DNA of 64,000 nucleotides from Arthrobacter globiformis (GTDB taxonomy: Bacteria > Actinomycetota > Actinomycetes > Actinomycetales > Micrococcaceae). The stretch lies in NCBI RefSeq assembly GCF_030818015.1, contig NZ_JAUSZX010000001.1, positions 2,666,001 through 2,730,000 on the forward strand. Direction: 5' to 3'. This document shows, piece by piece, positions 7,618 through 17,214 of the stretch (positions are counted from its first letter, which is position 1; each line of letters starts with the position of its first letter). The notes under the pieces were generated by a model. That model worked only from the letters and a program-made list of their open reading frames with translations. It had not been told where the DNA came from and ran no database searches. Made by a program: the position numbers and the translations under genes.

Positions 7618-8379
7618 CTAGGCATGCGGTGAGCTGAGCCGGTATACGGAGATGTGGCTGCGGGATTCGGCCGTGAATTCGCTGCGGTCCCAGTCCGCCC
7701 ACCTGGATTCCAGCTCAAACCCGGCGAGCCGCGCCATGAGGTCGAGCTCGCTGGGCCAGATGTACCGGTGTGGTGTCCGCCCGATCCGTGCATCCCGCCC
7801 GTCCGATAGTTCCGGGCCGAACCGCATGTGGTGCGAGATGACGTGCTGGTGCAGCACGTCATAGGTATCGACCAGGAGATACCCGGGCTGGCTCACCTCG
7901 ACCGTTCCGCCGTGTCCCGGTGGCAGCGAACGCAGTTGTGGCACCCAGAGCTCGATCACGAAGCGTCCGCCGGGTTCAAGATGGCGGGCGGCGTTTTGGA
8001 AACACCGGACCTGTTCGTCCTGCGTCAAGAGATTGGCGATGGTGTTGAACACCAGGAACGCAAGCGTGAAATGGGCCCCGGCCACTGCCTCGGTCATGTC
8101 GCCTTGCACGACGGGAATGTCGTCCTCTCCGACCTTCTCCCGTAGCCGGGAGATCATCGCGTGAGACAGTTCGATGCCGGTGACCCGGACCCCCGCCTCT
8201 GAGAGGGGGATGGCGACACGGCCGGTGCCAATGGCAAACTCAATGACCGGACCGCCACCCGCGAGCTTTGACAGGACCTCCACCGTGGGGGCCAGTACCT
8301 CGGGGGAGAACATTCCCTCGCCGGGTGTGTCGTACTGTTTCGCGGCGTCCTCGTCCCAGAGCTGTTGCTGGTTGATCAT
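7618..8379 (-). CDS. class I SAM-dependent methyltransferase
   Basis: 253-residue methyltransferase of the Rossmann type: motif I VIEFAIGTGRVAIPL (about residues 45-59), an acidic residue ending strand 2 (VTGIELS), motif for QGDMTEA, and a post-motif LEPGGRFVIELW. Substrate unknown. The frame opens 11 codons earlier, but MINQQQLWDEDAAKQYD is the usual beginning of this family, so the ATG at 8379 is used. A broken tetR gene lies divergently upstream and may have been its regulator. Confidence 0.85.
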   Translation of the reverse strand: MINQQQLWDEDAAKQYDTPGEGMFSPEVLAPTVEVLSKLAGGGPVIEFAIGTGRVAIPLSEAGVRVTGIELSHAMISRLREKVGEDDIPVVQGDMTEAVAGAHFTLAFLVFNTIANLLTQDEQVRCFQNAARHLEPGGRFVIELWVPQLRSLPPGHGGTVEVSQPGYLLVDTYDVLHQHVISHHMRFGPELSDGRDARIGRTPHRYIWPSELDLMARLAGFELESRWADWDRSEFTAESRSHISVYRLSSPHA

Positions 8380-8591
8380 CCCGCCACTATTGCACCTGAC
8401 TGCGTAGATCATCCAGGGTGCGACGTGCCTGGTTCGCCCCGATGTCCCGAGCCGGAGCGGTAACGGGCATCAGAGCGCCACGGAGTCGCTGTAATGGGTT
8501 AACCGGGCATGGCGGTAAACCACAGAACTGTATGGCGGTTTGCCGTCCCACGCGAGGTGCCTTCGGTCTTCCGGGGCGTAGACTCTCGATC

Positions 8592-9111
8592 ATGACCGCA
8601 GCCGAGGTTCCGCACGGCATTTCGCTTCCGGGCCGGCCCTCGGTGGCCACGGCCGGCACTGTGGGTCGCATTCTTGGCATCGCCTATGATCTGTTCTCCC
8701 GGCGGGGTATCCGTGATGTGGGCGTCAACGAACTGATCGAGTCCTCTGGGGTTGCCAAGTCGACGTTCTACCGGCACTTCCCGTCCAAGGACGATCTGGT
8801 CCTGGCAGTTCTGGCCCTCCGGGACCAGATCTGGTTCGCCGAAGTCGTGGCGGAGGCCCAGCGCGTGGAAATGGGCCCGGACCATCCCCTGGGCAGGGCC
8901 CTGCGTGGGATACATGGCGAGGATCCGAGGACACGTCCAGGCACTGGCCGAGGACGCCGGGCTGGAGCGCTGCGGTGAATTCGCCCGGGCGTGGCACCTG
9001 TTGTTGAAGGGCTCGGTCGTCTCCGCCATGGAAGGCGATCCGCAGGCCGCTGAACTGGCCCAACTGATGGCCAAGTCGCTCATCGAGCGCCACCGCCACT
9101 ACCCACGATGA
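8592..9111 (+). pseudogene. TetR-family regulator, frameshifted and internally deleted
   Basis: The first part (from ATG 8592) gives a clear TetR DNA-binding domain: ILGIAYDLFSRRGIRDVGVN, then SGVAKSTFYRHFPSKDDLVLAVL. Near 8908 the frame breaks, and the rest (MARIRGHVQALAEDAGL ... to 9111) is read in the +1 frame with a typical TetR C terminus. The middle is also about 30 residues shorter than in relatives, where a DDWF/INVLLE-like segment is expected. Frameshift plus deletion argue for a dead gene. Confidence 0.75.
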
Positions 9112-9893
9112 CCGAAGCGTCCGAGCAGGCTCTGCTGTTGACCGGCTGGAAGTCAACTCGTCGGCGCCGTTGTCACTACCCGCGTCAATCCTTGTTTGAA
9201 GCACTCCGCACCGCTCATCGCCGAACGCTCCCGGGGACGGCTCGCCCGTCCCGACGACACTCACCCGGTCAGAGAAAGCACTGCAGCAGGCCGGGGCAGG
9301 CCGACCCCAAGGAACCAACACGAGACCAGACACCGAAGTCACGCATCGAGCTAACGACTCGAAAGCCTGGTGCACGTTCTGTGAGCGCATGGTTCACGAG
9401 GCTGGTGTTTCCGCCGGCATCCCGAGCAGGCTCTGCTCACCCACCTCCGCGACGTCCAGGACCAGCAGGACTGCCACCGTTCAAGGCAAGCCGGAAGCCA
9501 AGGTTGCACTCCCAACCTGGCTGATGAGTGTGCTGGGCTGACCTTTTGGAGTTGGGGGAGCCCGTGGGTGCTGTCTCTTCATGGCAGAGCTCCCTTGCGA
9601 CTGTATGACTACCCATGCTTGTTTGTGTGGGGTTTTGACTGACATTCTTCAACACCCAGGCGGACGGCGATTAACTCTATGAACGAGCCACAGGGCGGCT
9701 CGGCTGACGGCCGACGGGGGAGTGGCGGACGCACCTACTCCCGCTCGTCTGCAAGTCTGATCATGTGCCGGCGTTGGCGCGCCGGTCGGGAAGATATGCC
9801 CATGCTCAAGGTAGAGCACTATGAGGCGAGGTTTTGGCGTCCAGCCGCTAAGGGCGCGCCGCCAGGCGAAGGGGGAGGACGGCGGCGGGGAGC
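9112..9893. other. long non-coding or decayed stretch
   Basis: 782 bp without a convincing gene. One frame on the plus strand (about 9199-9540) is open, has fairly normal codon use and would encode KAWCTFCERMVHEAG and a C-terminal ALPTWLMSVLG, but it has no start codon near its beginning and no known family. It could be the 3' remnant of a lost gene. Confidence 0.35.
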
Positions 9894-10721
9894 CTACATC
9901 CGCGCGAATTTGGCCTTCACCATCAGGTAGAGCCCATAACAGATCAAACCGGCGCCGACGGCGGACAACATGTAAATCCCGTACGGCTGCTCGCGCAGTG
10001 CCTTCAGCCCGCCATCCAGGCCGGTGGACTCCCGAGGGTTGGCGTTAACGGTGGAAATGATGAACAGCAGTCCCACCAGAAACAGTGCGACGCCCTCCGC
10101 TGCATAGCCGACCGCTCCCAGCCCCGTCACGACGGAGCGTGCGGTGCCCGAGGGTGGCAGCTGCAGATCCTTCTTGAACGTTCCTTTGACTCCGAGGACT
10201 ACGAAGACAAGGCCGGCGATGGCGATCGCGGCCCCGATGGCGATCAGCAGGAACGCACCCCCGGGCGCTTTGATGATTGAGACGGTGAAATCGCTGGTGG
10301 TCTTTCCGCTGTTCTTGCTGTTTCCGCTGGCGGAGGCAGCAAATGTCAGGGCGATGATAGCGAACACCACCGCTTTGCCGGCTGCGGAAAGCTTCTTTCC
10401 TACTTTCTTCCGGGCCTCCAGTTGACCGTAATCGAATACGGCGTTGCTGGTTTGCCAGAGAGCCAGAGCAACGCAGGCGGCGAATCCGGCCCAGAGCAGC
10501 AGCAGACCCTGCGGCTGGGAGGCGAGTTGGGCGACTGCACCGGCCTGATCCGCCGGTCCCGCCTTTCCCGCCGTGCCTAATGCCAACTGGATTGCGACGA
10601 ACCCGATCAGCAGGTGCAACAGGCCGCTGACGGCAAAACCTGCCCTGGCGGCAATCACGAGAGCCCTAGAGTTCGATGCATCCTCGACCGCGTTCGCGGC
10701 GTCCTTCAGCTCTCTCTTCAT
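9894..10721 (-). CDS. DUF1206 membrane protein
   Basis: 275-residue integral membrane protein with six predicted transmembrane helices in three repeated pairs, each pair with the R/G-x-G-x-x-A-x-G-x-x-x-x-x-x-G pattern of DUF1206 (ARAGFAVSGLLHLLIG; AAGKAVVFAIIALTFA; GAVGYAAEGVALFLVG). The cytoplasmic N terminus is charged. Function unknown. Both neighbours are decayed tetR genes, so this gene stands alone in a degraded stretch. Confidence 0.9.
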   Translation of the reverse strand: MKRELKDAANAVEDASNSRALVIAARAGFAVSGLLHLLIGFVAIQLALGTAGKAGPADQAGAVAQLASQPQGLLLLWAGFAACVALALWQTSNAVFDYGQLEARKKVGKKLSAAGKAVVFAIIALTFAASASGNSKNSGKTTSDFTVSIIKAPGGAFLLIAIGAAIAIAGLVFVVLGVKGTFKKDLQLPPSGTARSVVTGLGAVGYAAEGVALFLVGLLFIISTVNANPRESTGLDGGLKALREQPYGIYMLSAVGAGLICYGLYLMVKAKFARM

Positions 10722-10968
10722 TTCCGATCCCTAGCGCAAGCGCAGATACGGTGGTGCGTAACGCCTATTCTGTCACGAGAGTAAACCCACAGATAGGCCA
10801 GGCCGAGGCCGGCGCAGACAGCCTCCGCGGGAGCCTGAACTTCCCACAAGCGTTCACCCACCTGGGCCTAATCAACACCCTCGTGCACCTTATCCGCGCT
10901 GAAGCAACGAACGGCGCGGCACAGTTCGTCCGGGCACACCGCAACGCCCGACAGCAGCGATGCTCCAG

Positions 10969-11550
10969 CGCGCACGAAGGCGGCCTGATCCTCCCGACCG
11001 CTTCTGACCTGTTTTATGTCGACGGCCTGCGTGGTGTGGGAGTCAACAGAATTATCGAGGAGGCCGAGGTCGCCAAAGCGACCTTTTACAGATACTTCCC
11101 ACCAAGGAGCATCTCGTCTTGGCCTACCAGGATGAGATGGACGAGCTCTGGACTGCTGCGCTGCGGCGGGCTGCAGGCCATGACGAGGCCGTGTCGACCG
11201 TCCGGCTGGCAGGCATGTTTGGATGCCCTGCTCTGGGGCGGGCATCCGGAGGAGTAGCGGGGCGCCGCGTTCCTGAAGGCTTCCGCCGAGGCCAGCCCCG
11301 CAGCGCCGTGCAACTCAGGGTCACCGCGCACAGGGCCGGGGTTCTGGAGTGGATCCGTAGTATGTCCCGCCAAACCGGGGACGAACTGGCCAGAAAGCTG
11401 GCACTTCTCCTTGAAGGGGCGCTGGCACTAACCATGGGCACCCTGGATCCCGACACCCCGCGCCTCGCACACGATGCCGCCCGCCAAATCATTCACGAAG
11501 GCCTTCCCCAAGCCCGCATCAAAGCTCTGTCCGGTGACGGGATCCACTGA
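10969..11550 (+). pseudogene. TetR-family regulator, several frameshifts
   Basis: A TetR HTH is readable from about 10985 (ASDLFYVDGLRGVGVNRI then EVAKATFYRYFP). At about 11100 the frame changes to read TKEHLVLAYQDEMDELW. Near 11218 it returns to the first frame for DALLWGGHPEE, followed by an in-frame TAG, and near 11300 it changes again to a long C-terminal part ending at 11550 (VLEWIRSMSRQTGDELA). Three frame changes and a stop make it clearly dead. It lies just before the end of the convergent lyase gene at 11574. Confidence 0.8.
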
Positions 11551-11573
11551 CCCCGACGCGTACCGGGCTCGGG

Positions 11574-13034
11574 CTAGCGGAACTCCGGAAGCATCACCAG
11601 CCGGACGGCGGCGTCGACGTCTCCCCTAAGGTCGCGGTCCTGGACGTCGGCAGGCAGTGACAGCGCGGCTTCAAGGGTCCTCCGGAACCGCTCGCTGTTG
11701 AAGTGCCGTGGTGTCCGGCCCTGGAGCCTCAGAGCCCGCCCCGCACAGATGAGTTCGACGCCGGCGATCGTGGAGAGGGCCCGCACGGTGGAGTCCAACT
11801 GGGCCGCCCCCACGCTCGCAAAACTTGCATCTTCTTCGGCGCCCAGGGACAGGACCACTGTCTGCAGGCTTGCCGGGTGCGCGTTGGCGCGGATGCGTCC
11901 GGCTGCGGCGGCCGCCACGTACTCCAGCATCATGACGCCGGACTGGCCGGCAGTGTCGGCCGCCAGGAAGCGGTTGAGTCCGGTGTAAGCGGGGTCGCAC
12001 AGGAGGCTGATCCTGCGAAGGTTCGTGGCACACGCCGCACCAATGGCGAGCTGGACCGCGTCCACGCGCCGTGCCAGGGTGGTCATCTGGAACAGGCCGT
12101 GATGGGCGACCCCGTTGCTGCCGTCATCCACGGAGCCGAAAACGAGCGGGTTCTCATTGCCGGCGACCACGAGGCGTTCCAGCACGGCTTTGAGGGCGTC
12201 CAGTTCTTCGGCCACGGCGCCGAAGACCTGCGGGAGGGTTCGCAGGCAGTACGGGTCCTGGATCCTTGCCGGAGTGCCGCCGCCGTCGACCAGCGCGCGC
12301 AGTTCGGCCGCCATGCCGGTGACGGCCACCGAGTCGGCCGCCTGGCCCACCTCCGGCCTGTAGGCCTCGGGGTTGCCGGACATCGCGGTGAAGGACAACG
12401 CACTGACGGACACCAGGTTGTGCAGGAGGGCAGTCAGCTTTTGCCGGGCCAGTACTGCCTGCGCAATGGTCAGGGCACTGGAACTGATGAACGGCAAGGC
12501 GTCCTCGGTGGCCCAGCAGGGAAGCGCTGCTGCGATCTGCTGGCCGTCCATTGTCTTGCGTTCACCCAGCAGGGTGAGTGCGGTGCCGGACAGGGCTGGG
12601 AGATCGGCGGTGCCGATGCCGCCGTACTCCCGGACCTCCGGCAGGGAATCCGAATTAAGCATCTCCTGTAAGGCTTCGGCCACCGCCGGGTTGATCCCGG
12701 AGGATCCGGCGGCGAGCTGGGAGAGCCTAATGACGAGCATCGCCCGGACGGTTTCCCGATCAAGAACATTCCCGGCGTCCACTGCATGGCTCCGCAGGAG
12801 GTTCAGCCCGTGCGTATCCGCTGCCCCGGCCGCCTGATCCAGGGCGACCGAGCGGTTGGCGCCCACGCCGGTGGACCGCCCGTAGACAGGGCGGACTAGC
12901 GCGGTTGCCCGCGCTGACCGCTGGGATTCCGCCATCCGCTCAACGGCCGACGGCGTCAGGGTCACCCGGATGCCCCCGGCAGCCACCGCAGCGATGTCTG
13001 CCAAAGCCAGTTCGCGGCCGTCGATTTCAATCAC
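11574..13034 (-). CDS. HAL/PAL-fold lyase lacking the MIO motif (ergothionase-like?)
   Basis: 486-residue member of the histidine/aromatic ammonia-lyase superfamily. Kept features: YGRSTGVGAN with the catalytic Tyr (Tyr51), QDPYCLRTLPQVFGA, NENPLVFG and NAHPASLQ. The MIO-forming Ala-Ser-Gly is missing: where HutH has GSVGASGDLAPL this protein has GGIGTADLPAL (residues 138-148), one residue shorter, so the prosthetic group cannot form. The LxNG segment is also changed (PFISSS). Ammonia elimination from histidine is therefore unlikely. To my knowledge ergothionase, which removes trimethylamine from ergothioneine, has this fold without MIO; the betaine-type ABC genes and hutU next door fit such a role. 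Start: GTG 13034 after AAAGGA, not the upstream ATG. Confidence 0.8.
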   Translation of the reverse strand: MIEIDGRELALADIAAVAAGGIRVTLTPSAVERMAESQRSARATALVRPVYGRSTGVGANRSVALDQAAGAADTHGLNLLRSHAVDAGNVLDRETVRAMLVIRLSQLAAGSSGINPAVAEALQEMLNSDSLPEVREYGGIGTADLPALSGTALTLLGERKTMDGQQIAAALPCWATEDALPFISSSALTIAQAVLARQKLTALLHNLVSVSALSFTAMSGNPEAYRPEVGQAADSVAVTGMAAELRALVDGGGTPARIQDPYCLRTLPQVFGAVAEELDALKAVLERLVVAGNENPLVFGSVDDGSNGVAHHGLFQMTTLARRVDAVQLAIGAACATNLRRISLLCDPAYTGLNRFLAADTAGQSGVMMLEYVAAAAAGRIRANAHPASLQTVVLSLGAEEDASFASVGAAQLDSTVRALSTIAGVELICAGRALRLQGRTPRHFNSERFRRTLEAALSLPADVQDRDLRGDVDAAVRLVMLPEFR

Positions 13035-13116
13035 GGATGATCCTTTCTTGTCGATTGCTCCGTAGGCGCCCTTTTGGCGGCCCAAAACGGCGGCTACGGA
13101 GCTATCGATGGGTTAG

Positions 13117-14811
13117 TTAGCGGCTTTCGTTCATCGGGATGCGGACGCCGCGCTCCCTGGCGACGTCGACGGCGCGGTCGTAGCCGGCGTCGGCATGGCG
13201 GATGACGCCCATGCCGGGGTCGTTGGTGAGGAGCCGTTCGAGCTTCTCGGCTGCGAGGTCCGTGCCGTCGGCGACGGAGACCTGGCCGGCGTGGATGGAG
13301 CGGCCGATGCCGACCCCGCCGCCGTGGTGGATCGAGACCCAGGTGGCCCCGGAGGAGGTGTTGAGCAGGGCGTTCAGCAGCGGCCAGTCAGCGATCGCAT
13401 CCGAACCGTCGGCCATGGCTTCCGTTTCCCGGTACGGGGACGCGACCGAGCCGGAGTCCAGGTGGTCGCGGCCGATCACGATCGGCGCTTTGACCTTGCC
13501 TTCCCTGACGAGCTGGTTGAACAGCAGGCCGGCCTTGGCGCGTTCGCCGTAGCCCAGCCAGCAAATACGGGCCGGCAGGCCTTCGAACTCGACGCGTTCG
13601 CCTGCGGCGTCGATCCAGCGATGCAGGTGTTTGTTCTCCGGGAACAGCTCCTTGATGGCCTTGTCCGTGACGGCGATGTCCTCGGGGTCACCGGAGAGCG
13701 CCACCCAGCGGAACGGGCCCAGGCCCTCGCAGAAGAGGGGCCGGATGTAGGCCGGGACGAAGCCGGGAAACTCGAACGCCCGGCTGTAGCCGCCCTTGCG
13801 GGCCTCATCGCGGATCGAGTTGCCGTAGTCGAACACCTCGGCGCCGGCGTCCTGGAATTCCACCATGGCCTGGACGTGCTTGGCCATCGATGCCTGGGCC
13901 TTCTTAGTGAAGCCCTCCGGGTCCGCGTCGGCTTCGCGGTGCCACTCATCCACGGAGATACCCTCCGGCAGGTAGGACAGCGGGTCGTGGGCGGAGGTCT
14001 GGTCGGTGACGATATCGATGGCCAGCTCGCCGGCCTGGTGGCGGCGCAGCAGCTCCGGGAAGACCTCGGCGGCGTTGCCTACAAACCCCACGGACCAGCC
14101 GCGGCGTTCCTCCTTGGCCTTCAGGACCTTGGCGATCGCGGTGTCGAGGTCGGTCTCCACCTCGTCCAGGTAACGCTTGCCGGCCCGGCGGCGCAGGCGG
14201 GTCTCGTCGACGTCCACAATCAGGCACGCGCCCTCGTTCAGGGTGACGGCGAGGGGCTGCGCGCCGCCCATGCCGCCGCAGCCGCCGGTCAGGGTCAGCG
14301 TCCCGGCGAGCGTGCCGTTCTCATCGCCGGTGAGCTTGCGGGCGATCGCGGCGAACGTCTCGAACGTGCCCTGCAGGATGCCCTGGGTGCCTATGTAGAT
14401 CCAGGACCCGGCCGTCATCTGGCCGTACATCATCAGGCCCTCGGCCTCGAGCCGGCGGAATTCGGGCCACGTCGCCCAGTCCCCGACGAGATTGGAGTTG
14501 GCCAGCAGCACCCGCGGCGCCCATTCGTTGGTGCGGAAAACACCCACCGGCTTGCCGGACTGGACCAGCAGGGTCTCGTCCTTCTCCATGGTTTCCAGGG
14601 TGCGGGTGATCGCGTCGAACGCGGCCCAACTGCGCACCGCCCGGCCGGTTCCGCCGTAGACCACCAGGTCATCGGGACGTTCGGCGACCTCGGGATCGAG
14701 GTTGTTCATGAGCATGCGCAGCGGTGCCTCGGTCTGCCAGGACCTGGCGGTGAGCTCGGTGCCGCGGGCTGCTTTGACCGGGCGGGCACCGGTGGTGAAA
14801 TCGGCTTTCAA
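13117..14811 (-). CDS. hutU: urocanate hydratase
   Basis: 564 residues, full length for HutU, which converts urocanate to 4-imidazolone-5-propionate with tightly bound NAD. Canonical segments are present: [24 protein letters not shown], the catalytic Cys in [11 protein letters not shown], and [13 protein letters not shown] with [10 protein letters not shown]. They are very close to classical HutU, which favours true urocanate over thiourocanate as substrate. Start: TTG at 14811, 7 nt after AGGAG. It lies between the ABC binding-protein gene (27 nt) and the MIO-less lyase gene, apparently in one operon. Confidence 0.95.
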   Translation of the reverse strand: MKADFTTGARPVKAARGTELTARSWQTEAPLRMLMNNLDPEVAERPDDLVVYGGTGRAVRSWAAFDAITRTLETMEKDETLLVQSGKPVGVFRTNEWAPRVLLANSNLVGDWATWPEFRRLEAEGLMMYGQMTAGSWIYIGTQGILQGTFETFAAIARKLTGDENGTLAGTLTLTGGCGGMGGAQPLAVTLNEGACLIVDVDETRLRRRAGKRYLDEVETDLDTAIAKVLKAKEERRGWSVGFVGNAAEVFPELLRRHQAGELAIDIVTDQTSAHDPLSYLPEGISVDEWHREADADPEGFTKKAQASMAKHVQAMVEFQDAGAEVFDYGNSIRDEARKGGYSRAFEFPGFVPAYIRPLFCEGLGPFRWVALSGDPEDIAVTDKAIKELFPENKHLHRWIDAAGERVEFEGLPARICWLGYGERAKAGLLFNQLVREGKVKAPIVIGRDHLDSGSVASPYRETEAMADGSDAIADWPLLNALLNTSSGATWVSIHHGGGVGIGRSIHAGQVSVADGTDLAAEKLERLLTNDPGMGVIRHADAGYDRAVDVARERGVRIPMNESR

Positions 14812-14838
14812 TGTATTGCTCCTAATATTCTGCGTGAC

Positions 14839-15747
14839 CTAGGCGAGGGTCTTGGACTTGAGCCAGTCCTTGGCGATCTCGCCGACGTCCTCGAACTTCG
14901 CCACGCGGCCGTTCATCTCGATCAGGTCTTCCGTGGTGAGCGCGGCGGAGACCTTGTCCAGGACCTCCTTGACGGTGGCCGTGGACTTCTTCTCGTTGAT
15001 GACGGGGACGATGTTCTCGGACAGGAAGAGGTTCTTGTCGTCTTCGAGGGCCACCAGGTTGTTGGCGGCCAGCGCAGGGTCGGTGCTGAAGAGGTCGGCA
15101 ACCTGTACCTGGCCGGAAAGGAGGGCGTTCAGCGTCAGGGGCCCGCCGGCGTCGAGCGCCGAGAATTCCTTGAATTCAAGACCGTAGACGGACTTCAGGC
15201 CGGCCACACCGTTGATGCGGGTCTTCCACTCCGGCGGGCCGCCCAGGACGAGCTCCTTGGCCACGGGCTGGAGGTCGCTGACGGACTTGAGCTTGTGCTG
15301 GTCGGCTGTTTCCTTCTTGACCGCCAGCACGTCCTTGTCCTGTGCCTTCGATGCTGTCAGCTGGGTCAGCCCCGACGGGATCTTGGTGCCCAGTTCCTTG
15401 GTGACTTCATCCGGCGTGACCGCTTTGGTGGCCGAGTCAAGGTACTGCAGGAGGGCTCCGCCGTATTCGGGCATGAGATCGATGGAGCCGTCCTTGAGGG
15501 CCGGGATGGTGACTTCGCGGCTGCCGATGCTGGGCTTTTCGGTCACCTGGACACCCCTTGCCTTGAGCGCTTCGGCGTAGATCTTGGCTATCAGCTGGCT
15601 TTCCGGGAAGTCCGCAGAGCCGACGATGATGCTGTCGCCCGAGGCGGCGGTCTGGGTGCTGGAGCTGCTCATCGGATCCCCGCCGCAGGCGGTCAGGGCA
15701 AGGGCGGCAGCAGCTGCGAGGGTGATGCCGGTCAGGTATTTTTTCAT
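14839..15747 (-). CDS. betaine-type ABC transporter, substrate-binding lipoprotein
   Basis: 302 residues of the OpuAC/OsmF (quaternary-amine) binding-protein family. Lipoprotein signal with lipobox LTAC (Cys about residue 21), then VGSADFPESQLIAKIYAEAL, typical of osmoprotectant-binding proteins, and DLMPEYGGALLQYL. It is exported and lipid-anchored and feeds the two permeases upstream. Relatives bind glycine betaine, choline, carnitine or ergothioneine; location beside a HAL-fold lyase and hutU suggests a histidine-derived betaine, which is inference. Confidence 0.9.
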   Translation of the reverse strand: MKKYLTGITLAAAAALALTACGGDPMSSSSTQTAASGDSIIVGSADFPESQLIAKIYAEALKARGVQVTEKPSIGSREVTIPALKDGSIDLMPEYGGALLQYLDSATKAVTPDEVTKELGTKIPSGLTQLTASKAQDKDVLAVKKETADQHKLKSVSDLQPVAKELVLGGPPEWKTRINGVAGLKSVYGLEFKEFSALDAGGPLTLNALLSGQVQVADLFSTDPALAANNLVALEDDKNLFLSENIVPVINEKKSTATVKEVLDKVSAALTTEDLIEMNGRVAKFEDVGEIAKDWLKSKTLA

Positions 15748-15847
15748 GTCAATGCTCTCTGGGGAGGCTGGCGCAGGGCATGCAGCGGCCAGGCTGGGGT
15801 TGGGTCTGGTGTCGGACGGCGGTTGGGATGATGCTTGGGGCGGTGGT

Positions 15848-16567
15848 TCAGACCGTGGCGGGGATTTTCACGGTGTCGACCGCGGCGGCGGTCTTGACGA
15901 GGCGCCGGGTGAGTCCTGGTGAGACGATCCGGCGGGTGATGAAGGCGAGCAACTGGTCGAAGAACAGGGCCATCAGGGCCACCAGCACGGCGCCGGCAAC
16001 CATCTGGCTGTAGTCGTTTTGGGCCTTGCCGTCGATCAGGAGGCGGCCGAGGCCACCGAGTGAAATGTAGGCCGCGATGGTCGCCGTCGAGATGATCTGC
16101 AGCAGTGCGCTGCGGACGCCTGACAGCACCAGCGGGAGTGAGCAGGGGAGCTGCACATCCGTGAGGATCCTCATGGTGCGGAAGCCCATGCCCTTGGCGG
16201 CGTCGACGGCGGCCGCATCCACCGCGCGGATGCCGGCATAGGTGTTGGTCAGGATGGGCGGCACCGCGAGCAGCACCAGCACGATGAGGCTCGGCAGGAC
16301 GTAGCCCATCTTGGATGGGAAAGCCGGCGAGATCAGGAGCACGAGCAGGATCAGCAGTCCCACGCTGGGGAGGGCGCGGAGGGCGTTTGCGAGTCCGGCG
16401 ATCAGGAACACACCCTTGCCGGTGACGCCGATGTAGATGCCAAGCGGAACCGCGATCACGGCCGCGATGGCGAGGGCGATAAGCGAGTACACGAGGTGCT
16501 CGCCGATCAGGTTGGGGATGCCGTCGGCACCGGTCCAGTGCGCGGGGTCGAACAAGTAGTTGATCAT
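15848..16567 (-). CDS. betaine-type ABC transporter permease (second)
   Basis: 239-residue inner-membrane permease (MetI-like fold, about five helices) with the ATPase-contact EAA-type loop around DAAAVDAAKGMGFRTMRILTDVQLP. OpuCB/OpuCD type. The ATG at 16567 overlaps the stop of the preceding permease by 4 nt, which fixes the start; an earlier ATG is less likely. Forms the channel with the product of 16564-17214. Confidence 0.92.
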   Translation of the reverse strand: MINYLFDPAHWTGADGIPNLIGEHLVYSLIALAIAAVIAVPLGIYIGVTGKGVFLIAGLANALRALPSVGLLILLVLLISPAFPSKMGYVLPSLIVLVLLAVPPILTNTYAGIRAVDAAAVDAAKGMGFRTMRILTDVQLPCSLPLVLSGVRSALLQIISTATIAAYISLGGLGRLLIDGKAQNDYSQMVAGAVLVALMALFFDQLLAFITRRIVSPGLTRRLVKTAAAVDTVKIPATV

Positions 16568-17214
16568 GATGCCACCACCTTGGGGGTCCATGGTGTCAGC
16601 CACCGGTTGAGGAGGATGATCAGTCCGTCAAGGATCATGGCAAGCACCACGCAGAGGATGATGCCGGCGATGATCGGGGTAAAGAACCGCAGCTGGAAGC
16701 CCTGGGTGAAGAGGGAACCGAGCTGGGGGATGCCGAGCAGTGCGGCCACTGACACGAGGCTGACGTTGGAGACCGCGGCGACCCGGAGGCCAGCGCTGAT
16801 CACCGGGACGCCGACGGGGAGTTCCACTTTCAGGAGGCTCTGGTAGCCGCGGTAGCCCATGGCCTTTGCCGCCTGGACGGTATCTTCGGGAACGGAGTCC
16901 AGGGCATCGGCGACTACGCGGACGAGCAGCGCCACGGTGTAGATGGTCAGCGCGGCCACGATGTTGAGGGGGTCCAGGATCTTGGTGCCCAGGACCAGCG
17001 GCAGCAGTACAAACAATGCCAGCGAGGGCACGGTGTACAGCAGGCCCGCGGTGCCCACCAGGAGGGGGTAGATCCGGCGGCTGCGGTGTGCCCACCAGCC
17101 CAGGGGCAGGGCAATCAGCAGGCCGAGGATCAGCGGGGTGACGGCCAGCAGCACATGCCAGCCGAGCAGGAACACAATGTTGTCGAACTGGCGTCCCAGC
17201 CATTCAAGGTTCAT
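16564..17214 (-). CDS. betaine-type ABC transporter permease (first)
   Basis: 216-residue permease with about five transmembrane helices. EAA-type loop: VPEDTVQAAKAMGYRGYQSLLKVELP. Same family as the next gene; the pair forms the heterodimeric channel. The start overlaps the stop of the ATPase gene by 4 nt, so translation is probably coupled. Confidence 0.92.
   Translation of the reverse strand: MNLEWLGRQFDNIVFLLGWHVLLAVTPLILGLLIALPLGWWAHRSRRIYPLLVGTAGLLYTVPSLALFVLLPLVLGTKILDPLNIVAALTIYTVALLVRVVADALDSVPEDTVQAAKAMGYRGYQSLLKVELPVGVPVISAGLRVAAVSNVSLVSVAALLGIPQLGSLFTQGFQLRFFTPIIAGIILCVVLAMILDGLIILLNRWLTPWTPKVVAS

Noticed and set aside
13035..13085. Earlier ATG start for the MIO-less lyase
   Set aside because: The GTG at 13034 has AAAGGA at the right distance and begins the family's N terminus; the upstream codons have none.
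13195..15831. Very long plus-strand frame (878 codons) opposite hutU and the ABC binding protein
   Set aside because: It mirrors the codon bias of the minus-strand genes, has no family features and no ribosome site; both minus-strand products are clear family members.
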